This document shows positions 23,144 through 31,437 of a stretch of 64,000 nucleotides of DNA, piece after piece (the first letter of the stretch is position 1; every line of letters begins with the position of its first letter). The position numbers were made by a program, and so were the translations under genes. Source of the DNA: Blautia argi (GTDB lineage: Bacteria > Bacillota > Clostridia > Lachnospirales > Lachnospiraceae); contig NZ_CP030280.1 of NCBI RefSeq assembly GCF_003287895.1, forward strand, positions 1,185,501 to 1,249,500. The letters are read 5' to 3'. The notes under the pieces are model-generated. The model saw nothing but the letters and a program-made list of their open reading frames with translations. It did not search any database and was not told the DNA's origin.

Positions 23144-25018
23144 ATGGAGAGAAACACAGCACAGGAAAAGGCCATTCATCATAGTAAGGGCCCTATGATG
23201 CTTCTGGCAGGGCCGGGTTCCGGAAAGACCACAACCATGATAAGAAGAATCCGCGTCCTTTTGGCAGAGCAGAAGGTAAATCCTGCAAATATTCTGGTGG
23301 TCACCTTTACCAAGGCGGCTGCCAGAGAAATGAAGGAGCGGTTTGAACGGCTTTGTGAAAAGGAAGAGGAACAGCAGAATTACAGGCAGGTGACTTTTGG
23401 CACTTTTCACGGCATCTTTTACGGAATTTTAAGACATGCTTACGGGCTGACCAGAAAAAACATTCTCAGCGAAGAACAGAAATACGACATGCTGAGAGAA
23501 ATTGTCTATGCCCAGAAAATGGAACTGGAGGACGAAAAGGAATTGCTTGAAGGGCTGGCAGGGGAAATCAGCGAGGTGAAAAACAGTCGGATTCCTCTGG
23601 GGCATTATTATTCCAGAAACTGTCCGGATGAGGTGTTCCGCCAGATTTATACCCAGTATGTATCCGGGTGTAAAAGGTCAAGACTTCTGGATTTTGACGA
23701 TATGCTTCTGTATTGCTATGATTTGCTGGACAAAAGACCGGATATTCTTGCAGGATGGCAGAAGAAATTCCGCTATATTCTGGTGGACGAGTTTCAGGAT
23801 ATCAATAAACTGCAGTATGATATTGTGAAAATGCTGGCAGCCCCGGACAATAATCTGTTTATTGTGGGAGATGACGACCAGTCCATTTATGCATTCCGTG
23901 GGGCAAAACCGGAGATTATGATGCACTTTCCAAAGGATTTTCCCAAGGTGCAAACAGAACTTCTGGCATGCAATTACCGTTCTACAAAGGAGATTGTGCA
24001 GGCAGCGGAAAAAGTGATTGCCCATAATAAACGGAGATTTAAAAAGAAAATCCATACAGAAAATGAGGACGGACGGACGCCTCTTATCAGGGGATTTGCT
24101 ACAGGAAAGGAAGAGGAACTCTATGTAAAGGACTGCATTTTAAAGGCAAAAGAGGAAGGCTGTCCTTTAGAGGAGATTGCAGTGCTTTATCGTACCAATT
24201 CCGGAGCAGGCTCTCTGTTGGATACCCTTTTGGAATATCAGATACCATTTCAGATGCGGGATACGCTTCCTAATCTTTATGAGCATTGGATTGCAGGAAA
24301 TTTTATTTCTTATATGAAGCTTGCCATGGGGGACAGAAGCCGTCAGGAGTTTTTGAAGGTAATGAACCGCCCTAATCGGTATATTTCCCGTAATGCCCTG
24401 GAAGACTCCCAGGTGTCTTTTGAAGCCCTGCGGTGGTTTTATGAGGGCAAGGAATGGCTGTGCGACAGGATTGACAAGTTTGAAGAGGATTTGAAAAAAA
24501 TGAAGGTCATGACTCCATACGCGGCTATCAACTATATTCGGCACGGCATCGGATATGAGGAATATTTAAAGGGCTATGCAGCATACAGAAAGTTGAATAT
24601 GGAGGATTTGTACGAGGTTATGGAGGAACTGGCAGAAAGCGCCAGGGGTTATAAAACCTATGAGGATTGGTTTCGCCATATTACAGAGTATACTCAAAAG
24701 CTGAAAGAGCAGGCAAAGACCCGGGTTTCAGGAAAAAGCGGCGTGGTAATATCCACTCTGCACAGCATTAAGGGACTGGAATTTGACCGGGTGTTTTTAA
24801 TGGACGTGAATGAGGGCACCATACCTTATCACAAGGCAGTAACAGAAAGTGCGATTGAGGAAGAGCGGCGGCTGTTTTATGTGGGTATAACTCGCGCCAG
24901 GAAGGAACTGAGCATGCTCTACGCAAAGGAGCGCCATGAGAAAAAGCTGGAGCCTTCCAGATTTCTTACAGAAACTGGAATTTCGGAGGAAAGAGGAAAC
25001 CGCTATGAAGCAGGATAG
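23144..25018 (+). CDS. UvrD/PcrA-type superfamily 1 ATP-dependent helicase
   Basis: A 624-aa SF1A helicase. Walker A is AGPGSGKTT at residues 22-30; motif Ia is VVTFTKAAAREMKERF; motif II is VDEFQDIN; motif III is GDDDQSIYAFRGA; motif IV has CNYRST; motif V is STLHSIKGLEFDRVFLMDVNEG (in part) and motif VI is FYVGITRARKEL. It is about 100 residues shorter than PcrA and lacks the PcrA C-terminal extension. It lies one base after gltX, and its end overlaps the next gene by 14 nt. It likely acts in DNA repair or replication-fork maintenance. Confidence 0.93.
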   Translation: MERNTAQEKAIHHSKGPMMLLAGPGSGKTTTMIRRIRVLLAEQKVNPANILVVTFTKAAAREMKERFERLCEKEEEQQNYRQVTFGTFHGIFYGILRHAYGLTRKNILSEEQKYDMLREIVYAQKMELEDEKELLEGLAGEISEVKNSRIPLGHYYSRNCPDEVFRQIYTQYVSGCKRSRLLDFDDMLLYCYDLLDKRPDILAGWQKKFRYILVDEFQDINKLQYDIVKMLAAPDNNLFIVGDDDQSIYAFRGAKPEIMMHFPKDFPKVQTELLACNYRSTKEIVQAAEKVIAHNKRRFKKKIHTENEDGRTPLIRGFATGKEEELYVKDCILKAKEEGCPLEEIAVLYRTNSGAGSLLDTLLEYQIPFQMRDTLPNLYEHWIAGNFISYMKLAMGDRSRQEFLKVMNRPNRYISRNALEDSQVSFEALRWFYEGKEWLCDRIDKFEEDLKKMKVMTPYAAINYIRHGIGYEEYLKGYAAYRKLNMEDLYEVMEELAESARGYKTYEDWFRHITEYTQKLKEQAKTRVSGKSGVVISTLHSIKGLEFDRVFLMDVNEGTIPYHKAVTESAIEEERRLFYVGITRARKELSMLYAKERHEKKLEPSRFLTETGISEERGNRYEAG

Positions 25019-25649
25019 AGCTGTGATACATATTTACACAGGAAGAGTACAGGAGCTAACAGAGGACTGTGTAAAGGAAAATAAACGGCAGAGTATCTGC
25101 GGCCTCCGGCTTCTGGCATACGCCTTGCTGGACACAGGGCATAAAGAAGTTTTCTGTGAGAAAAACCCGGAGGAAGAGGTAGCAGAATATCTTACAGGCA
25201 GAATAAAGAGAAGAGCGCAGGGAAAGCCCTATTTTCCTGCATACTCCTCTGTTTTTTTTAATATCAGCCATACTGGGGAATATGCAGCCTGTGCAGTAGC
25301 AGAAGCAGAGTGCGGGCTTGACATACAAAGAGTGCAGCCCATAAAACGGGAGCGCCTGTTACAAAGAACACTTTCAGAAGCAGAGTACAGATTGGTTTTG
25401 AAGTCCGAAGACCGGGATAGAACGTTTTGCTGTCTGTGGACACAGAAGGAAAGTTTTTTAAAGCTTACGGGAGAAGGGCTTACCAGGGATTTAAGGACTC
25501 TTGAAAAGCCTGTCTGGTACGAACCATTCACTCCCTTTGAGCAGGTAGAGGGGTGCATCAGTGCAGACAGCCTCAGCAGTTGTGTGTACAAAAAGGTGAC
25601 AGGAGAAGTATACAGAGAGAAACTTCTGGCAGAACTGGGATCCCTGTAA
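25005..25649 (+). CDS. Sfp-type 4'-phosphopantetheinyl transferase
   Basis: A 214-aa enzyme that attaches phosphopantetheine from CoA to a carrier-protein serine. The diagnostic motifs are ECGLDIQRVQ (with the Mg-binding Asp) and FCCLWTQKESFLKLTGEGL (the W..KES...K motif). AQGKPYFP and FFNISHTGEYAACAVA are also typical of the Sfp group. The start at 25005 follows GAGGAAAGAGG and lies inside the end of the helicase gene. The nearest possible partner in the window is AcpP (12133). No NRPS or PKS genes are present. Confidence 0.9.
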   Translation: MKQDRAVIHIYTGRVQELTEDCVKENKRQSICGLRLLAYALLDTGHKEVFCEKNPEEEVAEYLTGRIKRRAQGKPYFPAYSSVFFNISHTGEYAACAVAEAECGLDIQRVQPIKRERLLQRTLSEAEYRLVLKSEDRDRTFCCLWTQKESFLKLTGEGLTRDLRTLEKPVWYEPFTPFEQVEGCISADSLSSCVYKKVTGEVYREKLLAELGSL

Positions 25650-25772
25650 GTACTCAGCATTATTTTGAGAAAATTATTTAGAAAAACTTTCGTTTTTTTA
25701 CTTCTGTTTCTTAGAAAAAATTTTTTATTATATCTGATAGAAAGAAACACTTTTGACACACAGGAGGAAAAA

Positions 25773-26423
25773 ATGGAAGAGAAAAAAATAAAAGCAGTCT
25801 GGTATGCCAGTATTGTCATTTACGGTATTACGCTATTGTACAGTTTTTGGAAAAATATGCAGACAGAGGACTGGCATAGCGTCGGTATGGCGTTTGTGGC
25901 AATGCTGACGCCCTGTATTGTCCCGGCTCTGTTTCGATTGTTTCGGTGGAAACCAGTTTATGAAATTTATCTCCTTTCCAATGGTTTTACCTATTTTGCC
26001 AGCATCTGGGGAGGTTCTTTAAATGCGTACCGCTTTTGGGGGTATGATAAACTTCTGCATTTTGCCAGTGGCTGGCTGCTTTGTACAGCAACAGCATTAC
26101 TTTATTTTGTTGTAAAACAGAGTTGCCAGTGGAAGGATAAAAGGGAGTACCGGATTTTTCTTATCTTCTTAAACGCAGGGAATATGGCGGCAGCGGAAAT
26201 CTGGGAGTTTTTTGAATATGCCATGCTGGTGTTTTTTCAAAATGACTGTATCAATCATTATACCCAGGGAGTCCATGACAGCATGAACGATATGCTCTGT
26301 GCCACAACAGCAGGGCTTTTGATGACTCTTTGTTTTGTGAGATATGAAAAAACAGGAAAATCCAATTTTCTTATACGCATTTGTGAAAAATTTTGTGAAA
26401 GAAATATAAGAACAGAGTTTTAA
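25773..26423 (+). CDS. Predicted integral membrane protein, DUF2238/YjdF-like
   Basis: A 216-aa protein with about six hydrophobic helices. Conserved-looking polar spots in membrane segments are YDKLLHFASGW and EIWEFFEYAM, plus DSMNDMLC, resembling the DUF2238/YjdF family. The start at 25773 follows AGGAGGAAAAA; a longer frame adds 36 residues but lacks a good ribosome binding site. It sits between the phosphopantetheinyl transferase and the spoIIIA operon, with its own leader. Function unknown. Confidence 0.72.
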   Translation: MEEKKIKAVWYASIVIYGITLLYSFWKNMQTEDWHSVGMAFVAMLTPCIVPALFRLFRWKPVYEIYLLSNGFTYFASIWGGSLNAYRFWGYDKLLHFASGWLLCTATALLYFVVKQSCQWKDKREYRIFLIFLNAGNMAAAEIWEFFEYAMLVFFQNDCINHYTQGVHDSMNDMLCATTAGLLMTLCFVRYEKTGKSNFLIRICEKFCERNIRTEF

Positions 26424-26453
26424 GAGAATACCGCAGAATACAGTGGTTTATCA

Positions 26454-26482
26454 GTCATAAATAAGGATTGTCCTCATATATT
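26454..26482 (+). promoter_or_regulatory. SigE-type promoter of the spoIIIA operon
   Basis: GTCATAA (26454-26460) and CATATATT (26475-26482), 14 nt apart, match the mother-cell SigE consensus (GTCATATT / CATAnnnT) and lie just before spoIIIAA. SigE control of spoIIIA is established in Bacillus subtilis. Confidence 0.75.
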
Positions 26483-26503
26483 ATTTTAAAGAGGTGAGGA
26501 AAG

Positions 26504-27475
26504 ATGAATCAGACAGAGATTACACGGCTTTTTCCTGTGCGTATCCGGCGGGCGCTCGCAAAGGCCTGCCCGGATATGAAGCAGCTTTATGAAATCCGGC
26601 TTCGTGTCAATGCACCCGTCATCTTGATTTATCAGGGAAAAGAATTTTTCCTGACAGAGGACGGCAGACTTTCCCCCAGGGAAACAGAAGCCTGTTTTGC
26701 CGGCGCAGGGGATTTAAAAGAAACTATGGAATATATCAGCAGTTATTCCATGTATGCCTTTGAGGAAGAAATCCGCCAGGGATTTCTGACTATTCAGGGA
26801 GGACACAGAGTGGGAATTGCAGGGAAAACCATTCTGGAAGGAAACAAAATTAAAAGTGTAAAATACATATCTTATATTAATCTCAGATTATCACATCAGA
26901 TAAAAGGGTGTGCAGCACCCATACTTCCCTATATTATAAAAAACAAAAGAATCTGCCATACATTGATTATTTCACCGCCCAGGTGTGGAAAAACTACGCT
27001 TTTGCGAGATTTAATCCGCCAGGTCAGCAATGGAAGCAGCTATCTGGACGGGGTTTGCGTAGGCGTGGTAGATGAGCGCTCAGAAATCGGTGGCTCTTAT
27101 CAGGGGATTCCCCAGAATGATTTGGGAATCCGTACCGATGTTTTGGACTGCTGTCCAAAAGCTGAGGGTATGATGATGCTTATCCGCTCCATGTCCCCGG
27201 AGGTGGTGGCTGTAGACGAGCTGGGGGATTATGAGGATATCCATGCCATTGAATCCGTGATTCACTGTGGATGCAGGCTCTTTGCCACAGTTCATGGCAG
27301 TTCCATTGAGGATATTAAGAGAAAGCCTCTTCTTCAGCGTCTGATGCAGGAGAAAATTTTTGAGCGGTATATTATCCTTCATTATGAAAAAAGGGCAGGA
27401 GAGGTGAAAGCAATCTTTGACGAAAGGGGAACCAGCTTGTATGACTATAAGAGAAGGCAGGGTATTTTATGCTGA
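26504..27475 (+). CDS. spoIIIAA: Stage III sporulation protein AA, secretion-type ATPase
   Basis: A 323-aa ATPase that powers the SpoIIIA-SpoIIQ channel between mother cell and forespore. Walker A is PPRCGKTT at residues 158-165; a Walker B-like segment PEVVAVDELGDYEDI and the FATVHGSS motif follow. The N-terminal part (YEIRLRVNAPVIL, YSMYAFEEEIRQGF) is typical of SpoIIIAA. The start follows GAGGTGAGG and it overlaps spoIIIAB by 7 nt. It is the first gene of a complete eight-gene operon. Confidence 0.97.
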   Translation: MNQTEITRLFPVRIRRALAKACPDMKQLYEIRLRVNAPVILIYQGKEFFLTEDGRLSPRETEACFAGAGDLKETMEYISSYSMYAFEEEIRQGFLTIQGGHRVGIAGKTILEGNKIKSVKYISYINLRLSHQIKGCAAPILPYIIKNKRICHTLIISPPRCGKTTLLRDLIRQVSNGSSYLDGVCVGVVDERSEIGGSYQGIPQNDLGIRTDVLDCCPKAEGMMMLIRSMSPEVVAVDELGDYEDIHAIESVIHCGCRLFATVHGSSIEDIKRKPLLQRLMQEKIFERYIILHYEKRAGEVKAIFDERGTSLYDYKRRQGILC

Positions 27476-27987
27476 AAGCAGCAGGAGCAATACTGGTGAT
27501 TTTTTCCTGTTCTGCTTTTGGATATAGCAAAAGTCTGGTCTTATCAGGACGGCTTCGGCAGCTTCGGGAAATAGAAAAAATGGTGTTTCTCATTCTGGGG
27601 GAAATTACATATAAAAGAGAGGCTCTTCCGGAGGCGCTGTACGGAGTTGCTGTGAAACTTCAGGATCCCTTTTCCTGTTTTTTAGAGGAGGTGTCTAAGG
27701 CAGCAGGGGCTTATCAGGGTGCCTGTTTTCAGGAGATTTTCAGAGAAAGAGCAGAAACCTATCTGGGTCATTGTGCACTTACGAAAAAAGACCTGGAGGA
27801 ATTTGTACAGTTAGGGGAATATCTGGGATATCTGGATATTACCCTGCAGAAAAATACAGTTTCTTTGTATTTGGAGCAACTGAAAAAAGAAATAGAAGAC
27901 CTTCAAAGAGAGCTTCCCACAAAGCAAAAGCTATACCAGAGTATGGGAACGCTGGGAGGGATTTTTCTGGCTATTATGCTGCTTTAA
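27469..27987 (+). CDS. spoIIIAB: Stage III sporulation protein AB
   Basis: A 172-aa membrane protein with one hydrophobic helix at each end, related to GspF-type components. Family traits are the N-terminal helix followed by RLRQLREIEKMVFLILGEI and the C-terminal KQKLYQSMGTLGGIFLAIMLL. It starts within the end of spoIIIAA and precedes spoIIIAC by 22 nt. Confidence 0.95.
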   Translation: MLKAAGAILVIFSCSAFGYSKSLVLSGRLRQLREIEKMVFLILGEITYKREALPEALYGVAVKLQDPFSCFLEEVSKAAGAYQGACFQEIFRERAETYLGHCALTKKDLEEFVQLGEYLGYLDITLQKNTVSLYLEQLKKEIEDLQRELPTKQKLYQSMGTLGGIFLAIMLL

Positions 27988-28009
27988 GACCATATAGAGG
28001 GGAGATACC

Positions 28010-28204
28010 ATGGAAGTAAGTTTATTGTTTAAAATCGGCGCAGTGGGGATTCTGGTATCTGTTCTGTGTCAGATACTGAAGCACAGCCAGAGAGAAGAAC
28101 TGGCATTTCTTACCAGTCTTACCGGGCTTTTATTGGTGCTTTTTTGGGTGCTGCCTTATATTTATGACCTGTTTCACACCATAGAAAATCTGTTTGCGCT
28201 GTAA
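28010..28204 (+). CDS. spoIIIAC: Stage III sporulation protein AC
   Basis: A 64-aa protein with two transmembrane helices separated by a short charged loop (KHSQREELAF), normal for SpoIIIAC. The start follows GGGGAGAT. It lies between spoIIIAB and spoIIIAD and is thought to form part of the membrane base of the feeding-tube channel. Confidence 0.95.
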   Translation: MEVSLLFKIGAVGILVSVLCQILKHSQREELAFLTSLTGLLLVLFWVLPYIYDLFHTIENLFAL

Positions 28205-28214
28205 GGAGGAAGCT

Positions 28215-28601
28215 ATGGAGATTTTGAAAATAGTGATGCTGGGAATGACAGGCATGCTTTTAGGGCTTTTCTTAAAAGGGATAAGGGCGGAATATTCCGT
28301 ATATTTAAGTCTGGCAGCAGGAATCTGTATTTTTTCTTATATGACAGGAAAACTTTCCTATCTTTTTTCCTCTGTGCTTAAATTTCAGGAGTATTTTCCC
28401 ATTGATGCGGCTTACCTGACTGCGTTGCTGAAAATGACGGGAATTACTTATATCAGCGAATTTGCCTCAGGAATTTGTAAGGACGCAGGCTACAGCGCCA
28501 TTGCCTCCCAGATTGAAGTGTTTGCAAAGTTGTATATTATGGTGCTGTCCATGCCTGTGCTTCTGGCTTTGATAGAAACCATTCATGGTTTTCTGTCATG
28601 A
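28215..28601 (+). CDS. spoIIIAD: Stage III sporulation protein AD
   Basis: A 128-aa membrane protein with about four helices and the recognisable segment GITYISEFASGICKDAGYSAIA. The ATG at 28215 is preferred over an upstream in-frame start because AAGGAGG precedes it at good spacing. Its stop overlaps the spoIIIAE start as ATGA. Confidence 0.95.
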   Translation: MEILKIVMLGMTGMLLGLFLKGIRAEYSVYLSLAAGICIFSYMTGKLSYLFSSVLKFQEYFPIDAAYLTALLKMTGITYISEFASGICKDAGYSAIASQIEVFAKLYIMVLSMPVLLALIETIHGFLS

Positions 28602-29821
28602 GAAGAGGAAAAAAAATCCTGCTTTTTTTCACGGTATGTTTTCTGAGTGGCTTTTCTTTTTTGGGTACAGTCACAGAGGTTTCCGCTGCATCAGACAGAA
28701 GTGCAGAGGAAGAGGAGCAGGAAAAGCAAAATGAGCAGGAGATATCATTGGAAGAGGAGCAGCAGAAAACCCAGACTGCGCTTTTGGAGGATTTGGAGCT
28801 TGGACAGATGCAGGAGGCAGTCAATGAACTTTTGGGAGAGGAGAGCTTTCAGGTTCGGGAAATTCTGGTTTCGGTTATCAGAGAAGGCAGACTTTTTACG
28901 AAAGAAGGGGCAAAGGAGATTATTTCGGCTTCTTTAAGCAGTCATTTATCCCTGCAAAAAAAAACATTGGTAGAGATTTTGCTCCTGGTGCTTCTGGCAG
29001 CCTTGTTTGCCAATTTTTCCAGTGCATTCGGAAAAGGACAGACCGGGGAAGTGAGTTTTTATGTGGTGTATCTGTTTTTGCTGGTGCTTTTGCTTCGCAG
29101 CTTTGGAAATATGGGGACAGAGCTGACCGAGAGCCTGAAGGGACTGGTATTTTTTACAAAGGCGCTGATTCCTTCCTATTTTCTGGCAGTGACAGCAGCC
29201 ACAGGTTCGGTGAGCGCCATGGTTTTTTATGAAATGGTCTTTTTGGTAATCTATTTGGTGCAGACAGTGCTTTTAAAGGTGATTTTACCGGGGATTGAGG
29301 CGTATGTACTGATTTCCATGGTTAATTTTCTGCAGAAAGAGGACTTGCTTTCCCGTATGGCAGAGCTTTTTAAAACCCTGCTGGAATGGGGACTGAATGC
29401 CTGTACGGCTGTGGTAATCGGTATGCAGGTAATACAAAACATGATAAGCCCGGCTGTGGATACTTTAAAGCGAGATATGCTGGGAAAGGCGGCGGCAGCT
29501 CTTCCGGGTATCGGAAATGCCATAGACGGTGTGACAGAGGTAGCCCTTGGAACTGCAGTTTTAATCCGCAATGCTCTGGGAGTGCTGGGAATTTCCATAC
29601 TTTTGCTTTTAGGCCTTGCTCCTCTTTTGCGTCTGGGGCTTTCCACCCTTCTGTATAAGCTTTTGGCAGCTGTAGTGCAACCGGTATCGGACAGGCGTAT
29701 AACCGGGTGTCTGCAGGCAGTGGGAGATGGCTGCAGGTTGCTTTTGCGGACACTTTTTACAGCAGAATTGATGCTTTTTATTACCATAGCCGTTCTAACC
29801 GTTTCTTTTGGAGGTCATTAG
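28598..29821 (+). CDS. spoIIIAE: Stage III sporulation protein AE
   Basis: A 407-aa polytopic membrane protein, the largest of the operon. It begins with a signal-like hydrophobic segment (ILLFFTVCFLSGFSFLGTV), then an acidic, Glu/Gln-rich extracytoplasmic stretch, then about eight membrane helices. LPGIGNAIDGVTEVALGTAV is a conserved SpoIIIAE region. It is translationally coupled to spoIIIAD and is required for channel function in sporulation. Confidence 0.95.
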   Translation: MRRGKKILLFFTVCFLSGFSFLGTVTEVSAASDRSAEEEEQEKQNEQEISLEEEQQKTQTALLEDLELGQMQEAVNELLGEESFQVREILVSVIREGRLFTKEGAKEIISASLSSHLSLQKKTLVEILLLVLLAALFANFSSAFGKGQTGEVSFYVVYLFLLVLLLRSFGNMGTELTESLKGLVFFTKALIPSYFLAVTAATGSVSAMVFYEMVFLVIYLVQTVLLKVILPGIEAYVLISMVNFLQKEDLLSRMAELFKTLLEWGLNACTAVVIGMQVIQNMISPAVDTLKRDMLGKAAAALPGIGNAIDGVTEVALGTAVLIRNALGVLGISILLLLGLAPLLRLGLSTLLYKLLAAVVQPVSDRRITGCLQAVGDGCRLLLRTLFTAELMLFITIAVLTVSFGGH

Positions 29822-29853
29822 AGGGGACTCTGGGACAAAAGGAGAGTGAGGGT

Positions 29854-30153
29854 ATGACAGGCTTTTCTCATTGGCTGGAAGGGTTGGTGTGTTATTTTAT
29901 TCTGCTTTTTGCAGTGATGAATTTTCTTCCGGACAGCAGCTATAAAAAATATATTCAGTTTTACATGGGACTTCTGCTGATACTGACGGTATTTTCGCCC
30001 CTTCTTGAGTTTTCCGGTGTAGAAGGGACAATCAGGGCTTCTATAGAAAGCTTTCAGGCAGAAGAGGAACAATGGGAGGAAAAAGCAGAGGCATGGGAAA
30101 AAGACTGGCAGGAAAAAACAGGAATCATTGAGGGAGTGGAGGTAGAGCCGTGA
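29854..30153 (+). CDS. spoIIIAF: Stage III sporulation protein AF
   Basis: A 99-aa protein with two N-terminal membrane helices (LVCYFILLFAVMNFLPD and FYMGLLLILTVFSPL) followed by a short charged Glu-rich tail. It is much shorter than Bacillus SpoIIIAF (around 200 aa), lacking most of the soluble ring-forming domain. The ATG at 29854 follows AAAGGAGAG; a frame opening at 29707 would overlap spoIIIAE. GTGA links it to spoIIIAG. Confidence 0.9.
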   Translation: MTGFSHWLEGLVCYFILLFAVMNFLPDSSYKKYIQFYMGLLLILTVFSPLLEFSGVEGTIRASIESFQAEEEQWEEKAEAWEKDWQEKTGIIEGVEVEP

Positions 30154-30623
30154 AGCAGTGGAAGGATATAATGAAAAAAGAAAATCTGGTGGTACTGCTT
30201 TTGGTAGGGCTGCTTTTGCTGGTTCTGGCGATTCCGACAGAAAAAAAAGAAAACCGGGACATGGAAGGAAAGGCGGAGCACATACAGACTGAGAAGGAAA
30301 AGGACTGGCAGGAAAAAATGGAGAGTCGGCTGGAGGCAGTGCTTTCCAGGGCGGAAGGAGTGGGAGAGGTTCAGGTGTTTTTGACCTGTGAAAGCAGTGG
30401 CCGGAAGGTGGTGGAAAAGGACGAGGCAAAAACGGTTTATGAAAAGGACGCAAAAGGCAATGAGCAACCTTATATCACAGCAGAGGAATACCCGCGGATT
30501 GCAGGTGTGCTGGTTGTGGCAAAGGGAGGCGGAAATCCGGTGACTGTGGAAAAGATTCAGGCGGCAGTAGAGGTATTATTTCAGGTAGAACCCCATAAAA
30601 TTAAAGTAATGAAAATGAATTAG
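30150..30623 (+). CDS. spoIIIAG: Stage III sporulation protein AG
   Basis: A 157-aa protein with one N-terminal transmembrane helix (LVVLLLVGLLLLVLAIP) and a soluble ring-building domain containing LEAVLSRAEGVGEVQVFLTC and IAGVLVVAKGGGNP. SpoIIIAG of Bacillus forms a large oligomeric ring in the inter-membrane channel. GTG at 30150 overlaps the spoIIIAF stop and has GGAGG 7 nt upstream; an ATG 7 codons later is the alternative. Confidence 0.95.
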   Translation: MKQWKDIMKKENLVVLLLVGLLLLVLAIPTEKKENRDMEGKAEHIQTEKEKDWQEKMESRLEAVLSRAEGVGEVQVFLTCESSGRKVVEKDEAKTVYEKDAKGNEQPYITAEEYPRIAGVLVVAKGGGNPVTVEKIQAAVEVLFQVEPHKIKVMKMN

Positions 30624-30635
30624 AGGAGAATGTGC

Positions 30636-31355
30636 ATGAAAAAAATCTTCAAAAAAAATCAGGTTATCATTACTGCTCTTGCCATTATGATTGCAGTGGC
30701 AGGGTACATCAATTATTCAGATAATCATCTGGGTATTGACAAAACACTGAAGAAGGACGCAGATACTGCGGAAACGTCAGCCAGTGATACCGATGCCATT
30801 ACAGAAGAAATTGAAAGCCTGGACTATGATATCACAGACGAGAGCGCTCTTTTGAAAGAAAACAGTAAGGCTGCAGAGAGCGAGGCTGTGGAGTCGGAAG
30901 GAGGAAAGGAGAAAGAAACCGCCAGCGCAGATGGAGAGGAAAACCTGCAGACAGAAACACCAGGGGAAGCAGTTCTGACAGGGGCTTCCGGTTTTGTGGC
31001 AGAGGCAAAGGTCAGCAGAGAGCAGGTGCGATCAGCCAATAAGGAAACCCTTCTGGGCATTATCAACAATGAAAACCTGGGAGATGAACAGAAGCAGGAG
31101 GCAGTGAATTCCATGGTGAACATGACCAATCTGGCAGAGCAGGAGGCAGCTGCAGAGCTTCTTTTAGACGCTCAGGGATTTCGGGACGTGGTGGTAAATC
31201 TTACAGGGGACAGTGCAGATGTCGTTGTGCCAAAAGAATATATGGAGGACGCAAAACGGGCGCAGATAGAGGATATTGTAAAGCGGAAAACCAGTGTAGC
31301 AGCAGAAAAAATTGTGATTACACCTTTGGACGGGGGAAACGAGGAAAATGAATAG
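30636..31355 (+). CDS. spoIIIAH: Stage III sporulation protein AH
   Basis: A 239-aa bitopic protein: one N-terminal helix (VIITALAIMIAVAGYINY), a long acidic low-complexity linker (residues ~35-110), and a C-terminal YscJ/FliF-like domain (LLGIINNENLGDEQKQEAVN, AAELLLDAQGFRDVVV). SpoIIIAH binds SpoIIQ across the engulfment membranes in Bacillus. The second ATG (30636) is chosen because AGGAG lies 7 nt before it and only 1 nt before the first ATG. Confidence 0.95.
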   Translation: MKKIFKKNQVIITALAIMIAVAGYINYSDNHLGIDKTLKKDADTAETSASDTDAITEEIESLDYDITDESALLKENSKAAESEAVESEGGKEKETASADGEENLQTETPGEAVLTGASGFVAEAKVSREQVRSANKETLLGIINNENLGDEQKQEAVNSMVNMTNLAEQEAAAELLLDAQGFRDVVVNLTGDSADVVVPKEYMEDAKRAQIEDIVKRKTSVAAEKIVITPLDGGNEENE

Positions 31356-31371
31356 TTGTGCATAAATCCCC

Positions 31372-31400
31372 TTGACACATATTTCAACGTATACTAAAAT
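31372..31400 (+). promoter_or_regulatory. SigA promoter of prfC
   Basis: TTGACA (31372-31377) and TAAAAT (31395-31400) with 17-nt spacing lie just after spoIIIAH, giving prfC a vegetative promoter separate from the sporulation operon. Confidence 0.7.
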
Positions 31401-31437
31401 ATCGTCAGTGTGCTATATGAGAGAAGGAGGGCCAAAC

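Noticed and set aside
24936..25004. Longer N-terminus for the phosphopantetheinyl transferase
   Set aside because: The extension lies within the helicase coding region and lacks a ribosome binding site; the ATG at 25005 has one.
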